Origin: DAIRDK01 sp035403225
GTDB lineage: Bacteria > Bacteroidota > Bacteroidia > Bacteroidales > FEN-979
Assembly: GCA_035403225.1 (NCBI GenBank)
Contig: DAONET010000046.1
Span: forward strand, 1 to 12,830
Length of the DNA: 12,830 bases
Direction of reading: 5' to 3'
This document shows positions 6,548 to 12,830 of the stretch, one piece after another (positions within the stretch are counted from its first letter, which is position 1; each line of letters begins with the position of its first letter). Made by a program: the position numbers and the translations under genes. The notes beneath the pieces are model-generated. The model worked only from the letters and a program-made list of their open reading frames with translations, searched no databases and was not told where the DNA came from.

Positions 6548-7945
6548 ATGAGATTTTTTTCAACCCTCCTTATCTTAATCGGTTTCTCTGCCGTCTTGTA
6601 CGGCCAGAATACCCTGATCACCGGCATAGCCCCAGGCGCGGAAGGAAAGACCATCAGACTCGGGGTGTACAAAGACCTGCTCACCTTCAGCGAGGATACA
6701 ATCGTCACCGCCGTGGTTGACCCAACCGGCAATTTCTCGTTGAGCGCCGATCCGGGAGAGACACGGTTCATATTCCTCGAAATCGATTTTCACCGGGCAG
6801 AATTCTACATCGAACCGGGAAAAAGTTACCGGCTGAAAATATCCCCGATGGATTACAACGAAGGACGCGAGGTCAATCCTTTCATCATGTCGCAAAACCT
6901 CCAGACCGAGATCATTAACCCCGGTCTGAATGAATTGAATATCTGGATTGAAGACTACAACTCCAAATACGACCAGTTCCTGCTCGACAACTTCAACCGG
7001 CTGTATCTCCAACGAAACCGAACCCTGGTAGATACCTTCCGGCTTTCCATCAATTACCTGTTCATCGGGGTCGATATTCCCTATTTCAAGCAGTACATGA
7101 CCTATAAGACTGCCGGCCTCGAACAGGTTTCCAAAGCCCTCAACCAGGCCCAGCTGGCAAAGAAATATTTCGTCGACAAGCCCATTCTGTACCAGAACAT
7201 GGAGTACATGGCTTTCTTCAACAGCTTTTTCGCCAAGTATATGACGGCTACTTCCAATGTGTTGCGCAAGATGGACCTGATGAAAGTGATCAATGCTCCC
7301 CAGCCGTTCCGCAACCTGATGAAAGCCGCCGCAGCGGATACAATCCTGAAGAATGAGCCCCTGCGCGAGTTGGTGCTGCTGAAAGGATTGATGGAGATAT
7401 TTTATGCGGATAATCATTCCCAGGACCGTATTATCGAGGTGGTGCGGGAAGCTGTGACAGGATGCGCTACGGAAGAGAACAGACTGGTGGCAAACGACCT
7501 CCTGCTACGGTTGAACCGCCTGCGCCCCGGCACACAGGCTCCCGCTTTCACGTTAACAGACCGCAATAACAATCAGGTAGCGCTGAATAACCTGAAAGGC
7601 AAACCGGTGGTGCTCTGCTTCTGGACGACTTATTGCCAGGGATGCCTGAGCGAAATGGAAATGATGTCCTCCCTGTATAAAAAATATAATGACCGGGCAC
7701 ACTTTGTCAGCGTCTCGGCCGACCGGGATTTCGTGATGATGAAATTCTTCGTTGATCAGAAACCCGACTATAAGTGGACTTTTTTGCATATCGGAGATCA
7801 GTGGGAACTGCTGCGGGATTACGACGTACGGAGTTACCCGTTGTTCGTGCTGATCGACCGGCAAGGAAATATTTATAAACGATATCCTGCTCCCACCCCC
7901 ACAGAGGGTATGGAGACATTATTGGATGAGTTATTGACTCAATAG
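6548..7945 (+). CDS. Secreted TlpA-like thioredoxin-fold protein with large N-terminal domain
   Basis: The 465-residue product begins with a signal peptide (MRFFSTLLILIGFSAVLYGQ) with no lipobox cysteine, so it is probably periplasmic. Residues about 22-100 form a beta-rich region like the DUF4369-type domain found in front of many Bacteroidota thioredoxins. Residues about 110-320 are mainly helical, with no family I can name. Residues about 327-465 are a TlpA/AhpC-TSA thioredoxin domain: PGTQAPAFTLTDRNNNQVAL, then FWTTYCQGC with the redox pair Cys363-x-x-Cys366, and the cis-proline in RSYPLFVLID (Pro431). The CxxC makes a disulfide reductase or similar thiol role likely; the substrate is unknown. 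It sits 15 bases after coaD and 13 bases before secA, suggesting co-transcription. Confidence 0.88.
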   Translation: MRFFSTLLILIGFSAVLYGQNTLITGIAPGAEGKTIRLGVYKDLLTFSEDTIVTAVVDPTGNFSLSADPGETRFIFLEIDFHRAEFYIEPGKSYRLKISPMDYNEGREVNPFIMSQNLQTEIINPGLNELNIWIEDYNSKYDQFLLDNFNRLYLQRNRTLVDTFRLSINYLFIGVDIPYFKQYMTYKTAGLEQVSKALNQAQLAKKYFVDKPILYQNMEYMAFFNSFFAKYMTATSNVLRKMDLMKVINAPQPFRNLMKAAAADTILKNEPLRELVLLKGLMEIFYADNHSQDRIIEVVREAVTGCATEENRLVANDLLLRLNRLRPGTQAPAFTLTDRNNNQVALNNLKGKPVVLCFWTTYCQGCLSEMEMMSSLYKKYNDRAHFVSVSADRDFVMMKFFVDQKPDYKWTFLHIGDQWELLRDYDVRSYPLFVLIDRQGNIYKRYPAPTPTEGMETLLDELLTQ

Positions 7946-7958
7946 AAAAACAAAGAAG

Positions 7959-10900
7959 ATGTTAACCATATTGAAAAAGCTGCTGGGCAGCAAATCGGAG
8001 AGAGATGTCCGGGAACTCCAGCCGATTGTAGAAAAGGCGTTGGAAGCCTGGGAAAAAATCAGGCTTCTGTCTAACGATGAATTACGGGACAAAACGAATG
8101 AGTTTAAGCAGCGGATCAGCGATTATATTGCTCCCAAGGAAGCAGAGATCAGCGAACTGAAAGATAAAATCAATGCGGAAGAAACCGGTATTGAAGAAAA
8201 GGAAGAACTGTACAAGACGCTGGACAAACTGGAAAAAGAATCGTATGATCTCTCGCAGGAAGTCCTGATGGAGATCCTTCCCGAGGCTTTTGCCGTGATG
8301 AAAGATACCGCCCGTCGTTTCATGGAGAACGATTACGTGGAAGTAACGGCTACACAGTTCGATCGTGACCTGGCTACCCGGAAGGCGAACATCGAGATCG
8401 TCGGCGACAAGGCCCGACATCATAATACCTGGATTGCCGGCGGAAACATGGTTAAATGGGATATGGTCCATTACGATTGCCAGCTGCTGGGCGGTACGGT
8501 GCTGCACGAAGGAAAGATTTCTGAAATGGCCACCGGTGAAGGAAAAACATTGGTAGCTACCCTCCCTGTATACTTGAATGCTCTTCCCGGGAAGGGCGTG
8601 CATATCGTGACGGTGAACGACTACCTGGCTAGACGTGACTCGGAATGGATGGGACCTCTGTATGAGTTTCACGGGTTAAAAGTCGATTGTATCGACCGCC
8701 ATGAGCCGAACTCTTCCGCTCGCCGCAATGCATACCTCGCTGATATTACTTTTGGAACGAACAATGAGTTTGGTTTCGATTACCTGAGGGATAACATGAC
8801 AGGCGAGCCATCCGAATTGGTGCAACGCCCGCATAATTACGCCATCGTGGACGAAGTGGACTCCGTGTTGATCGACGATGCCCGTACGCCCTTGATCATC
8901 TCCGGACCTACTCCCAAAGGAGAAAACCAACTGTTTGATGAGTTGAAACCCAATGTCACCAAGTTGTATAATGAGCAACGTAACCTGGTGACTTCGTTGT
9001 TGGCGGAAGCTAAAAAGCTTGTCGAAGATCAAAACAACGACGAGAAGATGAAACGGGCCGGAGAACTGGTTCTTCGCTGTCACCGCGGCTTGCCGAAGAA
9101 CAAAGCGCTCATCAAGTTCCTCAGTGAACCCGGTATCAGGGCCATGCTGCAGAAGACCGAGAATTTCTTTATGGCCGAACAGTCGAAGAACATGCACATC
9201 ATTGATGATGAGCTCTTCTTCGTGATCGATGAGAAAAACAATACCATCGAGCTGATGGATAAAGGGATTGACTTGCTGACCCAGTCGTACGACGATCCTG
9301 CTTTCTTCATCCTGCCCGACATGGGCGCTGTTATTGCCGACCTGGAGAAGAAGGGGCTTTCGGAAGTAGATAAGATGGCCAGAAAAGATGAACTTCTCCG
9401 CGATTATTCAGTCAAGTCGGAGCGTGTTCATACAGTGAACCAGCTGCTGAAGGCCTATGCCTTATTCGAAAGAGACATCGAATACGTGGTGATCGATAAT
9501 AAGGTGAAGATCGTGGACGAGCAGACGGGCCGTATCCTGGAAGGACGCCGTTATTCTGACGGGCTGCACCAGGCTATTGAGGCGAAGGAAAATGTGAAGA
9601 TCGAAGCAGCCACGCAGACATACGCCACCGTTACCCTGCAGAATTATTTCAGGATGTACAAGAAACTGGCCGGTATGACCGGTACTGCCGAGACCGAAGC
9701 AGGGGAGTTCTGGGATATTTACAAACTGGATGTGGTGGTGATCCCGACCAACCGGCAGGTGATCCGCGACGACCGACAGGATCTGGTATATAAAACCAAA
9801 CGCGAAAAATTCAATGCCGTGATCTCGGAGATCGAACATCTTATCGACATCGGCAGACCTGTGCTGGTGGGTACTACCTCTGTAGAGACCTCCGAACTCC
9901 TTAGCCGAATGCTGAAAAGGGTCAACATCCCTCACAACGTCCTGAATGCGAAGTTGCATGCCAAGGAAGCAGATATTGTCGCCGAAGCCGGGAAAGCAGG
10001 TACGGTGACCATCGCCACTAATATGGCCGGTCGTGGTACGGATATCAAACTGGGACCCGGCGTCAAGGAGGCAGGTGGTCTTGCCATCATCGGTACCGAA
10101 CGTCATGAGTCACGCCGCGTTGACCGTCAGTTGAGAGGTCGTGCAGGTCGTCAGGGAGACCCGGGAAGTTCGCAGTTCTTTGTCTCGCTGGAAGATGACC
10201 TGATGCGTATGTTCGGCTCCGAGAGAATCGCCCGCATCATGGACACCCTGGGATTGAAAGAAGGAGAAGTGATCCAGCACAGCATGATCACCAAATCCAT
10301 CGAACGGGCCCAGAAGAAGGTGGAAGAAAATAACTTCGGAATCCGTAAGCGGTTGCTGGATTATGACGATGTGATGAACATTCAGCGCGAAGCGATCTAT
10401 AAAAAACGGCATCACGCCCTCTTTGGCGACAGGTTGGCGCTGGATATCTCCAACATGATCTATGACGTGTGCGAGATGACTACCATGGACTATCTGGAGG
10501 ATCGTGATTTCGAGGGCTTCAAGATGGAACTCATCCGGGAATTTGCCACGGAAGTTCCCGTAACGGAAGATGATTTCGGACGGGCCAACGGCGAAAACCT
10601 CACGCAGATGGTGTATGATCATGCGTACAAACGGTACCGGGCGAAAAACGAAGGAATAGCTACCCGTGTATATCCCGTGATACGCAGTATCTTTGAGACA
10701 CAGAGCAACCGCTATGATAACATCGCCATCCCCGTCACCGATGGCATACGTACGATGACGGTAGTGGCTAACCTCAAGAGAGCCTACGAAGATAAAGGGA
10801 AAGAGGTGATCCTGGCTATCGAGAAAGGGGTTGTCCTGGGCATGATCGATAATGCCTGGAAAGAACACCTGCGCGAGATGGATGAACTGAGACAATCGGT

Positions 10901-11252
10901 TCAGAATGCCGCGTATGAACAGAAAGACCCGTTGCTGATCTATAAGTTCGAATCCTTTGAGTTGTTTAAACGGATGGTACAGAAGACCAACAAGGAGATC
11001 CTTTCCTTCCTTCTGCGGTGTGATGTCCCCATCCAGGCCGAGAATGTAAGAGAAGCGCAGGCGCCACGACGGGATGATCGGGGCAAGTACAAAGAGGGAC
11101 GGAACGACCTGCTTTCGCAGACCGATGCCAACACCCAGGAAAAATCCCGTCCACAACCCGTTAAAGTAGAAAAGAAAGTCGGCCGTAATGACCCATGTCC
11201 TTGCGGAAGCGGTAAGAAATACAAGAACTGTCACGGCGCCGCCGGGGAATGA
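7959..11252 (+). CDS. secA: Preprotein translocase ATPase SecA
   Basis: SecA is the cytoplasmic motor that pushes preproteins through SecYEG. The 1,097-residue protein has all the landmarks: Walker A in MATGEGKTLVAT (190-201), TVNDYLARRD (218-227), Walker B DEVD (298-301) with SVLIDDARTPLIISGP, AGMTGTAETE (571-580), and the second motor domain with TVTIATNMAGRGTDIKLGPG and QLRGRAGRQGDPGSSQFF (about 682-741). The end carries the SEC-C zinc motif CPCGSGKKYKNCH (Cys1080, Cys1082, Cys1091, His1092), which binds SecB or ribosomes in other bacteria. It is about 200 residues longer than E. coli SecA. The extra material includes a charged, coiled-coil-like stretch at about 55-95 and an insertion at about 335-400 before the preprotein cross-linking region; such insertions are known in Bacteroidota. 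No frameshift was seen. Confidence 0.98.
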   Translation: MLTILKKLLGSKSERDVRELQPIVEKALEAWEKIRLLSNDELRDKTNEFKQRISDYIAPKEAEISELKDKINAEETGIEEKEELYKTLDKLEKESYDLSQEVLMEILPEAFAVMKDTARRFMENDYVEVTATQFDRDLATRKANIEIVGDKARHHNTWIAGGNMVKWDMVHYDCQLLGGTVLHEGKISEMATGEGKTLVATLPVYLNALPGKGVHIVTVNDYLARRDSEWMGPLYEFHGLKVDCIDRHEPNSSARRNAYLADITFGTNNEFGFDYLRDNMTGEPSELVQRPHNYAIVDEVDSVLIDDARTPLIISGPTPKGENQLFDELKPNVTKLYNEQRNLVTSLLAEAKKLVEDQNNDEKMKRAGELVLRCHRGLPKNKALIKFLSEPGIRAMLQKTENFFMAEQSKNMHIIDDELFFVIDEKNNTIELMDKGIDLLTQSYDDPAFFILPDMGAVIADLEKKGLSEVDKMARKDELLRDYSVKSERVHTVNQLLKAYALFERDIEYVVIDNKVKIVDEQTGRILEGRRYSDGLHQAIEAKENVKIEAATQTYATVTLQNYFRMYKKLAGMTGTAETEAGEFWDIYKLDVVVIPTNRQVIRDDRQDLVYKTKREKFNAVISEIEHLIDIGRPVLVGTTSVETSELLSRMLKRVNIPHNVLNAKLHAKEADIVAEAGKAGTVTIATNMAGRGTDIKLGPGVKEAGGLAIIGTERHESRRVDRQLRGRAGRQGDPGSSQFFVSLEDDLMRMFGSERIARIMDTLGLKEGEVIQHSMITKSIERAQKKVEENNFGIRKRLLDYDDVMNIQREAIYKKRHHALFGDRLALDISNMIYDVCEMTTMDYLEDRDFEGFKMELIREFATEVPVTEDDFGRANGENLTQMVYDHAYKRYRAKNEGIATRVYPVIRSIFETQSNRYDNIAIPVTDGIRTMTVVANLKRAYEDKGKEVILAIEKGVVLGMIDNAWKEHLREMDELRQSVQNAAYEQKDPLLIYKFESFELFKRMVQKTNKEILSFLLRCDVPIQAENVREAQAPRRDDRGKYKEGRNDLLSQTDANTQEKSRPQPVKVEKKVGRNDPCPCGSGKKYKNCHGAAGE

Positions 11253-11288
11253 TCCCGGGTGGCACATCCTGATCAAAAATCATCATCC

Positions 11289-11999
11289 ATGAAGTACAAA
11301 AGAGTCCTGTTGAAACTTAGTGGCGAAGCCCTGATGGGTTCGCGGGAATACGGTATCGATCCTCAGATACTGTCTGAATATGCCGGAGAGATCCGTTCCA
11401 TTACGGAGGAAAAGGTGCAGGTGGGTATTGTGATCGGCGGAGGAAATATCTTTCGCGGTGTTCAGGGCATGGCAGATGGTTTCGACCGTGTCAGGGGTGA
11501 TTACATGGGCATGATGGCCACGGTGATCAACAGCCTGGCTTTGCAGGATGCGCTGGAGAAAGCCGGTGTGCCGTCCCGGGTGCTCTCTGCCAGGGCCATC
11601 GACCCCGTGTGTGAGACCATCAACCGTCATAAGGTCCGGGAACTGCTGGATGCCGGGTACGTGGTCATCCTGGCCGGTGGTACGGGGAACCCGTTTTTTA
11701 CGACCGATACCGCCTCAGCCTTGCGGGGAGTGGAGATCGAAGCGGATGCATTGCTGAAAGGTACGCGCGTGGATGGCGTATACACCGCCGATCCGGAGAA
11801 AGATCCTTCCGCCATCAAATACGATACCCTCACGTTTGATGAGGCTTATGACAAAGGTTTACGTATCATGGACCTGACGGCCTTCACCCTCTGTAAAGAA
11901 AACCACCTCCCCGTCGTGGTGTTTAACATGAATGTCCGGGGGAATCTCCGGAAACTCGTGGACGGCGGGAAGGTGGGCACCCTGATTACAGTAAAGTGA
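11289..11999 (+). CDS. pyrH: Uridylate kinase (UMP kinase)
   Basis: PyrH phosphorylates UMP to UDP using ATP and is the bacterial hexameric amino-acid-kinase-fold enzyme. The 236-residue protein shows KRVLLKLSGEALMG near the start, VGIVIGGGNIFRG (glycine-rich loop), DYMGMMATVINSLALQDALE, AGGTGNPFFTTDTASALR (UMP and phosphate binding) and KGTRVDGVYTADPEKDP, ending in GGKVGTLI. I chose ATG 11289 over an in-frame GTG at 11259, because the ATG start gives the usual family length and the MKYKRVLLKLSGEA beginning. It follows secA after 36 bases with no terminator between them. In many bacteria pyrH is followed by frr and lies near tsf; here neither is adjacent. The next gene is convergent, 18 bases away. 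Confidence 0.96.
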   Translation: MKYKRVLLKLSGEALMGSREYGIDPQILSEYAGEIRSITEEKVQVGIVIGGGNIFRGVQGMADGFDRVRGDYMGMMATVINSLALQDALEKAGVPSRVLSARAIDPVCETINRHKVRELLDAGYVVILAGGTGNPFFTTDTASALRGVEIEADALLKGTRVDGVYTADPEKDPSAIKYDTLTFDEAYDKGLRIMDLTAFTLCKENHLPVVVFNMNVRGNLRKLVDGGKVGTLITVK

Positions 12000-12017
12000 T
12001 CCGGTTGCCCGGAATCA
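11997..12017. terminator. Hairpin between convergent pyrH and MFS genes
   Basis: TGATCCGG (11997-12004) pairs with CCGGAATCA (12009-12017) around a TTGC loop with one bulged A, covering nearly the whole 18-base gap and the pyrH stop codon. The position suits a shared terminator for convergent genes. There is no immediate T tract on either strand (a T run on the plus strand comes only at about 12031-12036), so this is a weak call. Confidence 0.35.
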
Positions 12018-12830
12018 TCATTCTCTTACTTTTTTCTTCAGACTATACAACGCCACCAGCGCCAGCACGACCATGCAGGCGATGAGTATGTACATGCCGG
12101 CAGCGACTCCGCTCAGGTCGGTCATCCATCCCATGATCAACGGGATTACGGCGCCACCGCAGATGGCCATCATCATCAATCCCGAGATCTCATTGGCTCG
12201 CGTGGGGAATTTCTCCACCGCGATGGAAAAGACCAGGGGAAAGATATTCGCTACGGTCAGCCCGATGATAAATACCAGTACCCAGGCAGCCGCTTTGGAA
12301 GGGATACAGAGGATGGCGACAATAGCCAGGATGCCCAGGATCGAGGTCCACAGGAAAAATTTGCGGGAGCAAATGCGGGTCAACAGCAAAGCGCCGGCAA
12401 ACGTCCCCAGCATACGACCGAAGAAGTAAACACTGCGGCCCGATTCAGCGGCCGTTTGCTCAATACCGAATTGTTTGATGAGGAACTGCCCGGAATTGGA
12501 GTTGAAACCGACATCGACTCCGACGACCAGGAAGATCGAGAGAACCATGAGGAGGATAAAACCGTTTCCCAACAGGCTGAAGGCGGAGCTGAATGTCACT
12601 TTCATCCCTTCCGGTTTCTGTTCGTCGATTTTAACACCGGCCAACCAGATTACCGAAAGGATAGAGACAAGTCCGAAGGTGAGGAACAACCACTTCCAGT
12701 CACCGAATTGCAGCGCGAAGAACCCGGCAAGCGGGGCGCCGATCATGGAGCCGATGGCTTTGACGAACTGCGAGAAGCTGAGAAAGCTGGAGGTCCGGTT
12801 GCCTGGAACGACATCCACCAGAAGCGGGTT
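12018..12830 (-). CDS. Sugar permease of the MFS, FHS/FucP-like (5' end beyond the window)
   Basis: The frame is open to the window edge: codons for Asn-Pro-Leu-Leu lie upstream of the GTG at 12818, so the GTG is not the true start and the N-terminal part is missing. The visible 270 residues begin with NPLLVDVVPGNRTSSFLSFSQ, which corresponds to the N-P-x-x-x-x...L-x-x-x-Q pattern of the fucose/glucose/galactose (FHS) family around transmembrane helix 4. About eight further hydrophobic segments follow, including FILLMVLSIFLVVGVDVGFN, an ANIFPLVFSIAVE segment and GGAVIPLIMGWMTD, both matching the C-terminal half of FucP-like symporters. It ends with a basic tail (LKKKVRE) and tandem TGA stops (12020-12015 read on the minus strand). 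The substrate is probably a hexose or related sugar taken up with protons, but it cannot be fixed from the sequence. No sugar-utilisation gene is in view. Confidence 0.85.
   Translation of the reverse strand, partial: NPLLVDVVPGNRTSSFLSFSQFVKAIGSMIGAPLAGFFALQFGDWKWLFLTFGLVSILSVIWLAGVKIDEQKPEGMKVTFSSAFSLLGNGFILLMVLSIFLVVGVDVGFNSNSGQFLIKQFGIEQTAAESGRSVYFFGRMLGTFAGALLLTRICSRKFFLWTSILGILAIVAILCIPSKAAAWVLVFIIGLTVANIFPLVFSIAVEKFPTRANEISGLMMMAICGGAVIPLIMGWMTDLSGVAAGMYILIACMVVLALVALYSLKKKVRE

Noticed and set aside
6575..7417. 280-codon open frame on the minus strand opposite the TlpA-like gene
   Set aside because: Antisense shadow; no motif or signal peptide, while the plus-strand frame has a signal peptide and the CxxC domain.
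10110..11276. 388-codon open frame on the minus strand opposite the 3' part of secA
   Set aside because: It lies fully antisense to well-conserved SecA coding sequence, its translation shows no recognisable domain, and its length is explained by codon bias of the real gene.
11259..11288. Longer PyrH starting at GTG 11259
   Set aside because: The extra residues (AHPDQKSSS) precede the conserved start and are not expected in the family; ATG 11289 gives the usual length.
12816..12818. GTG 12818 as the start of the MFS permease
   Set aside because: The frame is open to the window edge and the upstream Asn-Pro-Leu-Leu codons belong to a conserved family motif, so the gene is cut by the window.

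Overview
This window looks like a chromosomal housekeeping region of a Bacteroidota bacterium, most likely class Bacteroidia. Four things point there. The first gene ends in a type IX secretion (T9SS) type A sorting tail. The T9SS protein PorT is encoded next to menG/ubiE. Promoter-like sites follow the Bacteroidota pattern (TTTG, about 20 nt, TAnnTTTG), and the start codons lack Shine-Dalgarno sequences and have A-rich upstream sequence. SecA is also of the long Bacteroidota form, about 1,100 residues.

Layout. Bases 1-109 are the 3' end of a T9SS cargo gene. Convergent to it (174-1505, minus strand) is an AAA ATPase/DUF4143 protein whose two diagnostic active-site motifs look degenerate. A 161-bp AT-rich divergent gap carries a strong promoter match for a translation operon on the plus strand: rplM, rpsI, rpsB, tsf (1667-4369). 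This operon ends at a clear intrinsic terminator. Next come menG/ubiE (menaquinone synthesis) and porT (T9SS). Then follows a tightly spaced run of coaD, a secreted TlpA-like thioredoxin-fold protein, secA and pyrH (6065-11999), apparently with its own promoter just before coaD. A sugar-type MFS permease of the FHS/FucP kind lies convergent at the right edge and is cut by the window end.

How the genes fit together. Ribosomal proteins and EF-Ts support translation. CoaD and PyrH make CoA and UDP. MenG completes menaquinone. SecA drives Sec export, which is the first step for the secreted thioredoxin-fold protein, for PorT and for T9SS cargo such as the first gene product. No mobile element, CRISPR array, tRNA or rRNA was seen, and no gap without a gene exceeds 300 bases.

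I did not find a convincing new system. The items most worth a second look are the degenerate AAA/DUF4143 protein, the TTG-only start of porT, the charged C-terminal extension of ribosomal protein S2, the possible very short leader of coaD, and pyrH lying apart from tsf and without frr directly after it.
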